From: Mycobacterium sp. PO1
GTDB lineage: Bacteria; Actinomycetota; Actinomycetes; Mycobacteriales; Mycobacteriaceae
Assembly: GCF_017312405.1 (NCBI RefSeq)
Contig: NZ_BLTG01000028.1
Span: 1-39,639 of the forward strand
DNA: 39,639 nucleotides
Direction of reading: 5' to 3'
Shown here: positions 1 through 8,756 of the stretch, in pieces
Layout: every line of letters begins with the position of its first letter
Numbering within the stretch: position 1 is the stretch's first letter
The notes under the pieces: model-generated
Told to the model about the DNA's origin: nothing
What the model saw: the letters and a program-made list of their open reading frames with translations, nothing else
Database searches by the model: none
Position numbers and translations under genes: made by a program

Positions 1-22
1 CTTGACATAGGGCTCTCAGGTG

Positions 23-124
23 ATGAGCAGGGACGAGGCGGCCGCCGCGGTGACCGGCGTGATGCGCCCGGTGTTCACCCGCCTGCCGTTCGAGTCGGCG
101 GTGCTGATGCGGCGGGGCTCGTGA
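23..124 (+). CDS. possible 33-aa peptide at window edge
   Basis: A short frame starts at ATG 23 and ends in TGA 122-124. The translation (MSRDEAAAAVTGVMRPVF and onward) has ordinary codon use and no recognisable domain. Its stop overlaps a GTG start at 121 in a GTGA arrangement typical of coupled actinobacterial genes. It may instead be chance reading of GC-rich DNA beside the window edge. Confidence 0.2.
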   Translation: MSRDEAAAAVTGVMRPVFTRLPFESAVLMRRGS

Positions 125-255
125 TCATCCTTGCGGAGCCCGGTGGGGTGGCCGGCGTCGGCGCGGGCTTCGGCGGCGTCACCGCCTGGATCGTCGCGGC
201 CGCAGTGGTGGTCCTCCTCGGCGTCGTCGCGTGGTGGATCGCCCGCCGAAGCTGA
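121..255 (+). CDS. possible small single-pass membrane protein (44 aa)
   Basis: The frame from GTG 121 to TGA 253-255 encodes a Gly-rich N-terminus followed by one strongly hydrophobic segment (residues about 20-39, rich in Ala, Val, Leu and Trp) and a short basic tail ending ARRS. This is the layout of a small bitopic membrane protein. The same frame stays open to base 1, so it could also be the C-terminus of a longer gene cut by the window, but the upstream part reads like out-of-frame Gly/Arg sequence. It is convergent with the TetR gene, only 8 bp away. No family was recognised. Confidence 0.3.
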   Translation: MIILAEPGGVAGVGAGFGGVTAWIVAAAVVVLLGVVAWWIARRS

Positions 256-263
256 GACCCGCC

Positions 264-932
264 TCAGGTGGCGGCGTCGGGAGCAGGCGCCAACAGCAAC
301 AGCAGCAGCACCCGCCGTAGATCCGGATGCAGCTGCGGTAGTTCGGCGACGCGACCGGCCCGTACGTAGCGCGCGACGAGCTCGCTGGCCAGCGCGGCCG
401 CGGCCACCGCGTCGATGTCCTGCGGTTCTCCGGTGATCCCGACCCGGCGACGCAGGACCACCGCGATCCGCCGCAGCGCATCGGCGAACATGCTCGCGCG
501 CCGATCACGTGAGGCGAACGCCCGGTCGCCGACGACGAGGATGTCGACGAAGAAGGCGCGGGCACCGGCGGGCCGATCCATCCACCACTGCAGATACATG
601 TGCAGCCCGGCGTCGAAGGCCGCCATGGGGTCCTCGGCGGCTTCCATCTGTTGCACGGACGCCTCGAGGAGATCGCGGAGCTGATCCCCGTGACGTTCAC
701 AGGTGGCGATGAAGCACGCCGCCTTGTCCTCGAACAACGCATAGAAGGCCCGGTCGGTGACCCGCGCCCGCTTGGCCACCTTGGGCACGCTCGCGCCGGC
801 ATATCCGTTCTCGTTGACCAGTTCCTCCATCGCGACGAGCAGGCGCTGCCGCTGGGATTCGAGGACCTCGGACTTGCTGAGCTTGTGCCGTCCGCGTGGC
901 AACGGCTGCGCTCCCGGCTCAGACTCGGGCAC
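264..932 (-). CDS. TetR/AcrR family transcriptional regulator
   Basis: A 222-residue protein with an N-terminal TetR helix-turn-helix. The region around residues 30-75 reads through GYAGASVPKVAKRARV and then FYALFEDKAACF, the usual recognition helix plus the F/Y-x-x-F-x-x-K signature. The rest is the all-helical ligand-binding and dimer domain and does not predict a ligand. The GTG start at 932 is supported by an AGGGGG ribosome-binding site about 4 nt upstream. It is transcribed away from the exported DUF1254 protein across a 171-bp gap holding a 22-bp palindrome (987-1008). The simplest reading is a local repressor controlling itself and the divergent gene. Confidence 0.85.
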   Translation of the reverse strand: MPESEPGAQPLPRGRHKLSKSEVLESQRQRLLVAMEELVNENGYAGASVPKVAKRARVTDRAFYALFEDKAACFIATCERHGDQLRDLLEASVQQMEAAEDPMAAFDAGLHMYLQWWMDRPAGARAFFVDILVVGDRAFASRDRRASMFADALRRIAVVLRRRVGITGEPQDIDAVAAAALASELVARYVRAGRVAELPQLHPDLRRVLLLLLLAPAPDAAT

Positions 933-986
933 GTTTCCCCCTGCTCAGCGGCCTGACAGCGAGGCAGGTTGTCGCCATGGTTGCGT

Positions 987-1008
987 TTAGACACGTATGC
1001 ATGTCTAA
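987..1008. promoter_or_regulatory. palindromic operator candidate for the divergent TetR regulator
   Basis: TTAGACA (987-993) and TGTCTAA (1002-1008) form a perfect 7-bp inverted repeat separated by 8 bp. It sits in the gap between the divergent TetR gene and the DUF1254 gene. The size and symmetry fit a TetR dimer site. That the neighbouring TetR binds it is inference from position. Confidence 0.6.
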
Positions 1009-1103
1009 TTCCTTTCGTCAGCCGGCGGCCAGCCGTCACATCTCGTCTCACGTATTCGAGCACGCCGCATCGAGGCGCCCCGTAAAGAGGAAGGCATGCC
1101 ACA

Positions 1104-3722
1104 GTGAAACCCGAGAACGGCGCCGCTGCGGCGCAGAGGACGGTCACACCCCGCACCGGCGATGCGCCACGCTGGCTGCCCGCGATGACGGTTGCCACGG
1201 GCATGGCGTGCGCGCTGATCGGCGGCCAAGGGACCGCCTCGGCCGCCCCCGACGGGGACGCCGAGGGTGCCACGAGCTCGGTCTCGCGTCCGTCCACCAG
1301 CGATTCCGCGCCCGCCCGGTCCCGCGGGCCCCGCGCCGCTGACGGACCATCGTCGAGCGATTCCGAGCAGTCGGGGTCCCGGCCGAATCGACGAGAGCGC
1401 GCCGCGGAGGACACTCTCTCCGGGGATCAGGACGCAGCCGAGGCTGAACTTCAGGACGAGGCCGACGATCAGGAAGCAGCCGCAGCCGAGGACACAGACG
1501 TGGCCGACGATCAGGACGCAGCCGCGGCCGAGGACGACCACCAGGACGACACCGAAGGCACGGGGTCCGACGCGACCGCGCCGGTGGAGCCCGATCTGCC
1601 GCCCGAACCCGCTGACGACTCCGACCGGCGGGGCACCCCCTTGGCCGGCGACGAGAAGGCCTCTGCAGAGCGCGAGCAGCGCAGCGGGTCCGAACGACGG
1701 TCCGTGACGCGCACGGCAGAAGTCTCAGACGGGACAGGCGATATGACCAGCGCCGCCGACACGATCGACTCGGACGCCGCACTCGACACGCAGGGATCTG
1801 CGCTGAACGCGTCCGAGGAGTCCGCACCGCAGACACTGCGTGAGCTGGTGTCGTCGAAAAGCACTGTCGACGAACAGAACCCGGCAACCACGGCAGCGCT
1901 GTCAGCAGAGATCGCACCGGCGGCGACCCTCGCCGCGTCGAGCCCGCCTCCGGTGACCTACAAGAGCGTCGTCGCCGACATCATGGCCTGGGTGGGGCTG
2001 GGACGATGGGCGACCGACCTGCCCGGGCCGGGGTTGCCGCTGCCTCGCGTGTTGGCCTCGGCGTGGCTGGTGGTGCGCGAGTCGCAGTACAAGTGGAACA
2101 ACCAGCGGCCCGCCGCCGACCCCACCGCCGCGACCACCCTGAATCCCGACGGCGCAGTCATCGGTGAGCTGAATGCGACCGACTTCGAGGGCGACCCGCT
2201 GACCTATACGGTCACCGGCGCCCCGACCCACGGCACCGTCGTCGTCGACGAGGACGGCAACTTCACCTACGTCCCCGACGTCCGGGACGGATCTGCGGTG
2301 ATCGACCAGTTCACCGTCACGATCGACGACACCGTGGGCAACCCGGCGCACTACTACGGGCTGCTCGGCCTCGCCGGAGTTCTCAAGGCCCCGACGGTGA
2401 CGGTCCACGTCACCGTGACCTCGCTCGGTGACGTGAGCATCGCCCCGCCACCCAGGCCCCTCGAGGCGGCCATGCTGGCCGCCCAGGCCTACCTCTACGG
2501 CTACCCGCTGCTGGAGACCGAGCGCCTGCAGGACGAAGCCCCGGCCACCAACACCTTGATCGCATTGACCAGCTACGTCGACCCCGAGCAGCGCCTCGTC
2601 GTCGCACCCAACGTGGACACCCTCTACACGCTGGCCTACCTCGACCTCAGCGAAGGGCCGGTGGTGCTGTCGCACCCCGACATGGGCGACCGCTATTTCG
2701 GTTTCCAACTGATGGACCCGTACACCAACGTGGTCGGCTACATCGGCTCGCGGACAACCGGATCCGAGGCGGCGAGTTACGCGATCGTCTGGGAGGACGG
2801 CCCGCAGGGAGAGATCCCGCCCGACGCGGAGGTCATCGTCGTGCCCTACGCCGACATCTGGCTGCTGGGCAGAACCGCCGCCGGCGACGAGGCCGACCAG
2901 CAGGAAGCCGTGGCGCTGATGCGTCAGTACTCCCTCGCCCCGCCCGGCGAGCCGCCGACCTATCCGATCGAGGACTTCGACACCAGCACCTCAGCGCCGC
3001 TGCCGACCGGGATCGCCGCGCTCGACGCGATCAGCGCGGCGATGGTCGCCAGCCCGCCCCCGGCCGGCGATGCCGACAAGCTCGCCGAGCTGGCCCGGGT
3101 CGGAGTCGGGCCGGGACTGGAGGTTTCCGACGCCGATCTCAGCCCGGCGTCGGAGTGGGCCGCGCAGGCGGCCGTCCGGACGATCTCGGCGCTACTGGGT
3201 CCGCTGGTGAGCGTGGCTCAGTACGCCATGGCGGCACGCAACGACGGGTGGGCCTCACCGGATCCCGCGATCGGCGACTACGGAACCGATTACCTGCTGC
3301 GGGCCGGCGTGGCCAAGATCGGGCTGGGTGCCAACACTCCCGAGGAGGCGTATTACGCCACGGCGTTCCTCGACGAGAATCTGCGTCGACTGAACGGCCG
3401 TCACTCCTACCAGCTGCATTTCGAACCCGGCCAGGAGCCACCGGCCGACGCGTTCTGGTCCATCACCGTCTACGACTCCGACGGGTTCCTGGTGCCCAAC
3501 GAGCAGGAGATCTACGCCGTCAGCAGCACGGGCTCGGGCGACCTGGTCTACCAGGAAGACGGCTCGCTCGACATCGTCTTCTCCCAAGAGGATCCGCAGG
3601 ACCCGACAGTCAACTGGATCCCGGTGCCCGACGGCGCTTTCCGCGTCTACCTACGCGTCTATGTCCCGCAGGACGCGGTGCTCGAGGGCGACTGGGTGGC
3701 GCCGGGCATCGAGCGGATCTAG
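1104..3722 (+). CDS. exported protein with acidic linker, cadherin-like repeat and DUF1254/DUF1214 domains
   Basis: An 872-residue protein. It has an N-terminal signal peptide (hydrophobic stretch about 26-44, ending TASA-AP), then a long low-complexity Asp/Glu/Ala/Ser region (about 45-250). That region includes tandem repeats of the form ADDQ-D/E-AAAAED near residues 125-150. A cadherin/VCBS-like module follows (about 345-435: [16 protein letters not shown], then GNFTYVPD). The C-terminal half is a DUF1254 domain ([29 protein letters not shown]) joined to a DUF1214 domain ([17 protein letters not shown] and a terminal [10 protein letters not shown]). The GTG start at 1104 is preceded by AGAGGAAGG. 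DUF1254/DUF1214 proteins are widespread but their biochemical role is unclear, so no enzyme activity is claimed. Secretion and the long linker suggest a cell-surface protein, probably repressed by the divergent TetR. Confidence 0.85.
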   Translation: MKPENGAAAAQRTVTPRTGDAPRWLPAMTVATGMACALIGGQGTASAAPDGDAEGATSSVSRPSTSDSAPARSRGPRAADGPSSSDSEQSGSRPNRRERAAEDTLSGDQDAAEAELQDEADDQEAAAAEDTDVADDQDAAAAEDDHQDDTEGTGSDATAPVEPDLPPEPADDSDRRGTPLAGDEKASAEREQRSGSERRSVTRTAEVSDGTGDMTSAADTIDSDAALDTQGSALNASEESAPQTLRELVSSKSTVDEQNPATTAALSAEIAPAATLAASSPPPVTYKSVVADIMAWVGLGRWATDLPGPGLPLPRVLASAWLVVRESQYKWNNQRPAADPTAATTLNPDGAVIGELNATDFEGDPLTYTVTGAPTHGTVVVDEDGNFTYVPDVRDGSAVIDQFTVTIDDTVGNPAHYYGLLGLAGVLKAPTVTVHVTVTSLGDVSIAPPPRPLEAAMLAAQAYLYGYPLLETERLQDEAPATNTLIALTSYVDPEQRLVVAPNVDTLYTLAYLDLSEGPVVLSHPDMGDRYFGFQLMDPYTNVVGYIGSRTTGSEAASYAIVWEDGPQGEIPPDAEVIVVPYADIWLLGRTAAGDEADQQEAVALMRQYSLAPPGEPPTYPIEDFDTSTSAPLPTGIAALDAISAAMVASPPPAGDADKLAELARVGVGPGLEVSDADLSPASEWAAQAAVRTISALLGPLVSVAQYAMAARNDGWASPDPAIGDYGTDYLLRAGVAKIGLGANTPEEAYYATAFLDENLRRLNGRHSYQLHFEPGQEPPADAFWSITVYDSDGFLVPNEQEIYAVSSTGSGDLVYQEDGSLDIVFSQEDPQDPTVNWIPVPDGAFRVYLRVYVPQDAVLEGDWVAPGIERI

Positions 3723-3759
3723 CCGCCCTCGCGTCGGGATGAGACCGTGACGACCGGGC

Positions 3760-5118
3760 TCAGCGCCGCGGGTTGACATGGGCCGGGATCGGCCCGTGCG
3801 CCACCGTGGTGAACGGCACATCGACCGGGAACTCGGGGGCGCGCGAGGACACCCGCAGGCTTCGCACGATCGTCGCCAGCGCCAGCGTGGTCTCCAGCCG
3901 GGCGAAGTGCTCACCGATGCACGAGCGCGAACCGCCGGCGAAGGGCAGGTAATGCCAGCGGTCGCGGGCTTTGACGTTCTGCGGACTGAACCGGTCCGGG
4001 TCGAACCGGTCCGGATCGGGCCAGATCGCCGGATCGCGGTGCAGCGCATAGATTCCGACCGCTATCAGCGTGCCGGCCTCCACGCGGTGGCCGGCGACCT
4101 CGATGTCGCGCACCGCCATCCGCCCCACTCCGGCGGCAGGCGGGCACAGCCGCAGCGCTTCGTGGAACACCTGGGTGGTGTATGTCAGGTGCGGCACGTC
4201 GGCGGGTTCCAGGCGGCGGTCGCCCAGCGCAGCCGCCTCGGCCGCCACCCGGTCCTGCACCTCGGGATGGTGTCCGAGCACCCACAACGCATAGGTCAGG
4301 GCGGTCGCCGTGGTGTCGTGCCCGGCGAGCATGAAGATCAGCAGGTCGTTGCAGATGTCCTCGTCGGACAGGCCCCGCCCGGTGTCCGGATCGGTGGCGT
4401 CCATCAACGCCCGCACCAGCGGCGCGTCCAGGCTCGGGTCGGCACGGCAGGCCTGCAGCATGTCCGCGGCGATCTGGAGCATCGACTGCACGGCGGCGGC
4501 GGCGCGCCGGCGCGCCGGCGTCGGCAGCCAGCGCGGGGCCCTGATCGGGCGCAGCGCCCGGTCTGCGGTGTACGACGATGCGACATGCATGTGCTCGGCG
4601 ATGGTGTCGGCGTTGTCGTTGAGGTCGACGCCGAGCACCGAGCGGCCCAGCGATTGCATGGTCAGCCGCCGGCACTCGTGGTCGAGGTCCACCTCGCCGC
4701 CGGCCGACCATGCTTCGGTGAACTGCTCGGCGGCCCGTGACATGTGGCCGCCGAACGCACGCACGTTGTGTTTGGTGAACACCGGCTGCAACGCCCGCTT
4801 TCGCGGTCGCCACGGCTCGTTGGGGAGCACGAACAGGCTGTCACCGGCCATGTCGCGCACTTCCTCGTGCACGATGCACCGTTCCGCGAACGCGTCGTTG
4901 CGGCCGAGTACGTCACGGATGGCCTCGGGCGAGAAGGCCGCCACGAACGGCGGGAACAGCCACTTCGGCGCCACCTGGATCCGGGTGACGGGCCCGCCGG
5001 CGCCCCGGATGGCCAGCTGACCGGTGTCCAGCGCCCGGACCAGACGCACCAGCTGCCGATACGGCAGCGGGTTCTTCGGCGCCAGCGTCAGGCCGGCGGT
5101 GTCAGTCCCGGCGACCAC
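3760..5118 (-). CDS. cytochrome P450
   Basis: A 452-residue haem monooxygenase with all class hallmarks. These are the I-helix oxygen-activation motif AGHDTT (265-270), the K-helix ExxR as EALR (320-323), a PDRF motif (about 373) and the haem loop FAGGSRSCIG with proximal Cys at 400. It has no membrane anchor, so it should be soluble and need separate ferredoxin and reductase partners, which are not in the window. The sequence is closer to the CYP102/CYP4-like fatty-acid and alkane hydroxylase clade than to mycobacterial CYP125 or CYP51, but the substrate cannot be inferred. The GTG start lies inside the end of the upstream PPOX gene (17-nt overlap), implying translational coupling and a shared operon. 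Confidence 0.92.
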   Translation of the reverse strand: MVAGTDTAGLTLAPKNPLPYRQLVRLVRALDTGQLAIRGAGGPVTRIQVAPKWLFPPFVAAFSPEAIRDVLGRNDAFAERCIVHEEVRDMAGDSLFVLPNEPWRPRKRALQPVFTKHNVRAFGGHMSRAAEQFTEAWSAGGEVDLDHECRRLTMQSLGRSVLGVDLNDNADTIAEHMHVASSYTADRALRPIRAPRWLPTPARRRAAAAVQSMLQIAADMLQACRADPSLDAPLVRALMDATDPDTGRGLSDEDICNDLLIFMLAGHDTTATALTYALWVLGHHPEVQDRVAAEAAALGDRRLEPADVPHLTYTTQVFHEALRLCPPAAGVGRMAVRDIEVAGHRVEAGTLIAVGIYALHRDPAIWPDPDRFDPDRFSPQNVKARDRWHYLPFAGGSRSCIGEHFARLETTLALATIVRSLRVSSRAPEFPVDVPFTTVAHGPIPAHVNPRR

Positions 5119-5602
5119 TGCTGTCGTTCCAGGTCAAGATCTCGCCGTGGCCGGCGGTCAGCATGCTGCCGGGCATCACGCGCAGCCGGTAGGGCGTCAG
5201 TCGCAGGACGGCGAACTGCTCGCCAGTGGGGCCGTCCTTCCACTGCGGGATGATCGCCGGGTCATAGCCCACGGGCTGCGGGGCGGAGGCGAACTTCTGC
5301 CACACCGCCGAACAGGTGTCGTCGTCGGTGTACCACTCGACCAGGCAGTCCGCGGCGCACGTGTCGTGGCTGGTGGTCCAGTAACTCACCGACACCCACG
5401 GGTGGGCGGCCAGATGGTCGCGTTTGAGCTGGGTCGGCACCGTGGCGATCCACCCGAACAGATCGGTGCCGTCCCACTCCCAGATCGGGTGCAGGATGCG
5501 GGTGCGCGGTTTGCCGTCGGAGTCCACCGTCGCCACCGACGCCCAGACGATGCCGTGGGCCATGTCGACGAACGCGGGCGCGACCCGATCAAGGGCATTC
5601 AC
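5102..5602 (-). CDS. pyridoxamine 5'-phosphate oxidase-fold (PPOX) flavoprotein
   Basis: About 166 residues with the split beta-barrel FMN/F420-binding fold. The N-terminal part reads IVWASVATVDSDGKPRTRIL and then HPIWEWDG, followed by a central HPWVSVSYWTTSHDT strand pair, typical of general-stress and PPOX family proteins. Such proteins bind FMN, F420 or haem and act on small substrates; the cofactor cannot be decided here. The GTG at 5602 (NALDRVAPAFVDMAHG) matches where family similarity begins. An alternative GTG at 5650 overlaps the stop of the upstream gene by 4 nt and would add 16 residues. It is co-transcribed with the P450. Confidence 0.78.
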   Translation of the reverse strand: MNALDRVAPAFVDMAHGIVWASVATVDSDGKPRTRILHPIWEWDGTDLFGWIATVPTQLKRDHLAAHPWVSVSYWTTSHDTCAADCLVEWYTDDDTCSAVWQKFASAPQPVGYDPAIIPQWKDGPTGEQFAVLRLTPYRLRVMPGSMLTAGHGEILTWNDSSGRRD

Positions 5603-5646
5603 GTCGAGCCAGCCTAGGTGGATCGGCGGCGACCCGCGAGAGTGCC

Positions 5647-5913
5647 TCACTCGTCGAGTTTCTTGCGGAACTCCTCGGTGTTGCGGTACTCGACCTTGCC
5701 CTCTTCAGCGCTGGTTTCGATCTTGCCCTTGTCCTCATCGTCGACCCAGTCGCTGACAGCTGTTCCGGCGACCGTCCCCCCGGTGCCCGGCAGCGTGGTC
5801 GTCGGTTGATTGTCGGGGTTGGCCTCGGCGACCTTCTTGGCCTTCTCTCGATGCTCGTCGGTGACTTCAGGCTTCTCGGTGAGTTGCTGATCGGAGGTCT
5901 CGTTAGCGTCCAT
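5647..5913 (-). CDS. small acidic hypothetical protein
   Basis: About 88 residues from ATG 5913 (MDANETSDQQLTEKPEVTDE), rich in Glu, Lys, Asp and Thr. It has a charged helical N-terminal part (EHREKAKKVAEANPDNQ), a Gly/Thr-rich middle (TTLPGTGGTVAGTAVSDWVDD) and a charged C-terminus (EYRNTEEFRKKLDE). No signal peptide, membrane segment or known domain is visible. It looks like a soluble, partly disordered protein. The frame continues upstream to a GTG at 5958, which would overlap the TetR gene by 4 nt. It lies between a TetR regulator and the PPOX gene in a tight leftward cluster. Confidence 0.6.
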   Translation of the reverse strand: MDANETSDQQLTEKPEVTDEHREKAKKVAEANPDNQPTTTLPGTGGTVAGTAVSDWVDDEDKGKIETSAEEGKVEYRNTEEFRKKLDE

Positions 5914-5954
5914 GCGATGCGGACTGCCCGAAACTGTGATCTGCAAAACACGGT

Positions 5955-6548
5955 TCACACCCCGACCGAACGCAATGCGGCGGGCAGGCTGGGCAGGAAG
6001 TGCTGCCGCGCGAATTCGCGGACGTCGTCGGCGGTCTCGAGCGGCTGCGCGCTGGGCAGCAGCAACACCATCGCGGCGTAGCGCAGGATGCAGTCGGCCA
6101 GTTCGTCGACTGCCGTGGCTCCGATACGTTCGGCGAACCCGGGAGGGAAGATGACCCGCAGGGCGTCGGCCATCCTCTCGATGGCCTTGCGGTGGTAGCG
6201 ACCCGCCAGCTGCAGAACAACGCCGGGCTCATCGGTGATCATCTGGTGCAACACCCGGTGGCTGCGGAACTTCAGGATCGACAGCGTAAACGCCTCGACG
6301 TAGTAGTTCGATTGCGGTGCAGCTCTCGTGAGTTCCGCAGCGATGTCGGCGAAGAGCCGGACGTTCTCCCGTTCGATGACCGCGCCGACCAGTTCGTCCT
6401 TGTTGGCGAACCGGCGGTAGATCGTGGTGCGGCTGACCCCGGCCCGGCGCGCGACGTCGTCGAGGGCGACGCGGCGGAAGCCGTGCCGTTCGAACTCGAC
6501 GACGGCGGCGTCGAGGATCAGTTCGGTGGACGTGTCAGGACCGGGCAT
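5955..6548 (-). CDS. TetR/AcrR family transcriptional regulator
   Basis: About 197 residues from ATG 6548 ([20 protein letters not shown]). The TetR helix-turn-helix is clear at about residues 24-50, reading [20 protein letters not shown] and then [12 protein letters not shown]. The C-terminal domain is helical with no ligand clue. It overlaps the end of the oxygenase gene by 14 nt, so the two are co-transcribed and probably co-regulated. The likely targets are this operon and perhaps the downstream PPOX-P450 genes. A start at 6563 in the same frame is also possible. Confidence 0.85.
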   Translation of the reverse strand: MPGPDTSTELILDAAVVEFERHGFRRVALDDVARRAGVSRTTIYRRFANKDELVGAVIERENVRLFADIAAELTRAAPQSNYYVEAFTLSILKFRSHRVLHQMITDEPGVVLQLAGRYHRKAIERMADALRVIFPPGFAERIGATAVDELADCILRYAAMVLLLPSAQPLETADDVREFARQHFLPSLPAALRSVGV

Positions 6549-7416
6549 AGCCCTTGACCGCATAGCCGCTGTAGCGGACCCGCATCGGGAGCCGATCCCA
6601 GAGCCAGTTCACCGGAGCGGACCGCCAGAAGGCGGCGAACCGCTGGTAGCGACGCTCTTGGCGGTCGGTCCACGGCAGCTGCAGCAACTGGCGCGCCCGC
6701 GGCGGCAGACCGCCGGTGGTCAGGAACGCGGCCAGCGGGTTGAACACCGGCGCCACCAGCCGCCACACCAGCGGATGCACCGCCTTGGGCTTCGGGAAGC
6801 CCTTGGTGACATATCCGACGCCGTACTTCGCGCTGGGGTGGGCCACCAGGACCTGCTCCAACATGCGATCCCAGTACTGCTCGAACTCGGCGTAGGTGGC
6901 GGGCATCGGGCGGTCGCTGACGCCGTAGCGGCGGTACCAGGTCTTCGACTCCAGGTAGATCTGCTCCTTCTCGGACTCGGTCAGCCGCTTGACGAACGTG
7001 TCGGCGAAGTACAGCACCTGCTCGACGAAGGTGGCGTGGGCCCAGAAATAGGTGTCCGGGTCGAGGGCGTGGTAGCGGCCGACCACCTCGCCCGTGGGCC
7101 CGGGCAGATCACCTTTGACGTGGTGATGGAAGTCGCGGACCTGGGTGCCGGCGTTCTCGTCCTCGGAGCCGTAGACGGTGTTGAAGATCGGCGGGATGGT
7201 GCGCCGCAGCCGCTCGGCGGTGTCGGCGAAGAACGTCGAGTGGTCGTAGACCCCCTGGCCGAGATCGGTCAGCATGTTCTGCAGCACTGCGGGCCGGGGG
7301 CCGATCAGGTACATCCGGTTGTCCCCGAACCAGCGCCAGACCAGCGACTCCGGCCCGAGCGGCAGGGCGTCGGGGGCGGGCTCAGCGTTCGGGCGGTCGT
7401 GCGCCAACTCCGTCAT
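6535..7416 (-). CDS. oxygenase MpaB family protein (DUF2236)
   Basis: About 293 residues from ATG 7416 ([10 protein letters not shown]). The sequence matches the DUF2236 family, which includes fungal MpaB and is related to rubber oxygenase Lcp. It has a conserved [19 protein letters not shown] region, VYDHSTFF, then histidines in RDFHHHVKG and [10 protein letters not shown], the last being the typical (F)WxHAT(F/W) block thought to contribute to b-type haem binding. The family performs oxidative cleavage reactions; the substrate is unknown. It is the first gene of a leftward cluster with TetR, a small acidic protein, PPOX and P450. This suggests a TetR-controlled oxidative pathway for a hydrophobic or xenobiotic compound. 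Confidence 0.85.
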   Translation of the reverse strand: MTELAHDRPNAEPAPDALPLGPESLVWRWFGDNRMYLIGPRPAVLQNMLTDLGQGVYDHSTFFADTAERLRRTIPPIFNTVYGSEDENAGTQVRDFHHHVKGDLPGPTGEVVGRYHALDPDTYFWAHATFVEQVLYFADTFVKRLTESEKEQIYLESKTWYRRYGVSDRPMPATYAEFEQYWDRMLEQVLVAHPSAKYGVGYVTKGFPKPKAVHPLVWRLVAPVFNPLAAFLTTGGLPPRARQLLQLPWTDRQERRYQRFAAFWRSAPVNWLWDRLPMRVRYSGYAVKGYARS

Positions 7417-7461
7417 GGGACACAGTGTTACAGATTTCGCACTTTGTACCAAACGCCAGGT

Positions 7462-7524
7462 GCGCGAACGTGCATTCCCGGTAGCTCGGAGCGTGATGGA
7501 ACTACCGCTTGTGCACGTTCGCGC
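7462..7524. repeat. 63-bp palindromic intergenic repeat
   Basis: The outer arms GCGCGAACGTGCA (7462-7474) and TGCACGTTCGCGC (7512-7524) are perfect 13-bp inverted repeats. Nested inside are CGGTAG (7479-7484) and CTACCG (7502-7507) around a 17-nt loop. As RNA or single-stranded DNA it would form a long interrupted hairpin. It lies between the start of the DUF2236 gene and the end of the haem operon. It is 63 bp, exactly the length of the two other palindromes in the window (30677 and 31815), though its sequence differs. Confidence 0.7.
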
Positions 7525-7574
7525 CCGGAAAGGGGGTCGCGCCCGGAGAGGGGGTCGCGCCCGGAGAGACGGGG
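7519..7574. repeat. 18-bp tandem repeat, three units
   Basis: TCGCGCCCGGAAAGGGGG (7519-7536) is followed by TCGCGCCCGGAGAGGGGG (7537-7554, one change) and a third unit with a 2-nt insertion (7555-7574). The repeat begins inside the right arm of the adjacent palindrome and ends at the stop of the downstream gene. It looks like local slippage duplication. Confidence 0.8.
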
Positions 7575-7805
7575 TCAGCGGCGGCGCAGCGCGGCGACAG
7601 AGACGACGGCCAGCACACCCGCCGCGGCGGCCAGCAGCATCGAGAGCGTCAGCAGCGGGGCGTAGTACATCGTCGCCATCGTCGACGGCTCGCCGTCGAG
7701 CACCGGCGCGACGACGACCTCACGGCCGGCCGCCAACCAGCTCGACACGCAGCCGACGGCGGCCAGCACGGCGACGAGCAGCCCCAGCACGGCACGGCGC
7801 CTCAC
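7575..7805 (-). CDS. small two-TM membrane protein (Rv0514-like)
   Basis: A 76-residue protein from GTG 7805 (VRRRAVLGLLVAVLAAVGCV) with two hydrophobic helices (about 5-24 and 49-70) and a basic C-terminus (AALRRR). Its start overlaps the stop of the upstream DUF3093 gene by 4 nt (GTGA), so it is the last cistron of the haem operon. Position next to hemB and a DUF3093 gene matches M. tuberculosis Rv0514. That orthology is from gene order as I remember it. Function unknown. Confidence 0.7.
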   Translation of the reverse strand: MRRRAVLGLLVAVLAAVGCVSSWLAAGREVVVAPVLDGEPSTMATMYYAPLLTLSMLLAAAAGVLAVVSVAALRRR

Positions 7806-8290
7806 GCCGACGGCTCCGGCGGGATGCGTTCCTCGAGCAGGTTGGTCAGCGCGGCCCGCAGCTGGTGGTGCTTGCGCGCCCAGGCCTGCGCAGTCCGGTC
7901 GTTGGTCAGCCGCAGCCCGATGCCGGTACGCCCCCGCGGCACCCCGGTCAGCTCGCCGAGCGCCCGCGCGTACTGCCATTTGGGTGTCTCGGCTCCGGTG
8001 GCTTCCGGGTAGATCCGCACGATCTCGTCGGTGCGGGTGATCTCGGTGCCCTGCCGCAACTCGTCGACCGTCAGCTCGACCGAGGTGTGGATGCGCGCAG
8101 CTTTGACCTGGATGGCCAGGAACACCGTGACGAGCACGAAGAAGACTCCCGGGACCACCCACTGGATGCCGTAGCCGGCCGACAGCTGGATCATCGCCAT
8201 CGCGAACCCGGCCAGCGGGCCCGCCAGCACCCACAGCCAGCTGGCGCCCTGCTCGTAGAACAGCACCTCCGACGAGGCGGGCGCGCTCAT
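7802..8290 (-). CDS. DUF3093 family membrane protein
   Basis: A 162-residue protein with the DUF3093 pattern. It opens SSEVLFYEQGASWLWVLAGP, has two transmembrane helices (about 18-38 and 43-62), then QVKAARIHTSVELTVDELRQ and a cytoplasmic domain containing GIGLRLTNDRTAQAWARKH. The family is actinobacterial and uncharacterised; the soluble part resembles a PH-like fold. It starts 4 nt inside the upstream membrane gene and ends 4 nt inside the next, so it is an internal cistron of the hem operon. It is probably equivalent to Rv0513. Confidence 0.85.
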   Translation of the reverse strand: MSAPASSEVLFYEQGASWLWVLAGPLAGFAMAMIQLSAGYGIQWVVPGVFFVLVTVFLAIQVKAARIHTSVELTVDELRQGTEITRTDEIVRIYPEATGAETPKWQYARALGELTGVPRGRTGIGLRLTNDRTAQAWARKHHQLRAALTNLLEERIPPEPSA

Positions 8291-8736
8291 TTCGGCCCGC
8301 CCTCGGCGTACCAGGCGCGCGCCGACGGCCCAGCGGCCAGAGCCACCCCGACGAGCATCGGCAACAGCGCCAGCAGCACCAGCGGCTGTGCCACCCCGAC
8401 GCCGACTGCCAACAGCAGCACCACCACCAAAATCGCGAACACGAGGCCGAAGACGGCCCGCCGGAAGCGCGCGTCCCCACGCCGGGCCCGGCCGGCGAGG
8501 AATGCCAACACCGCTGCGGCGATCGCGACGCCGACCCCGCTGATCCGATAGATCGTCAGGTAGTTGCGCACATCGGAGTCGGTGATGGTGTCGGGAAGCG
8601 CCGAGCGCGCCGCGTCGTAGGTGGCCGAGACCGCCATCAGCCCACCGGCGATCATGATCGTCGCCCCCCCGATGAGGAGCCAGAACGCGATGTCGACGAC
8701 GCGGGGCCGGTTCGACGACGCTGGCGATGGGGTCAT
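8287..8736 (-). CDS. four-TM membrane protein of the hem operon
   Basis: A 149-residue protein from ATG 8736 with four predicted membrane helices (about 14-34, 65-84, 92-112 and 115-133). A short extracytoplasmic loop (SATYDAARSALPDTITDSDV) lies between helices 1 and 2. The opening PRVVDIAFWLLIGGATIMIAG resembles the next gene upstream (PVDVDTAFWLWVVALPLMVA), so the two are likely paralogues made by tandem duplication. It overlaps the DUF3093 gene by 4 nt. Function not recognised. Confidence 0.8.
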   Translation of the reverse strand: MTPSPASSNRPRVVDIAFWLLIGGATIMIAGGLMAVSATYDAARSALPDTITDSDVRNYLTIYRISGVGVAIAAAVLAFLAGRARRGDARFRRAVFGLVFAILVVVLLLAVGVGVAQPLVLLALLPMLVGVALAAGPSARAWYAEGGPK

Positions 8737-8756
8737 GGTCGGGTCAGCCTAACCAA

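Noticed and set aside
2..7. TTGACA as a -35 box at the window start
   Set aside because: No -10 element follows at 16-19 bp and only edge sequence is available. A single hexamer is not enough.
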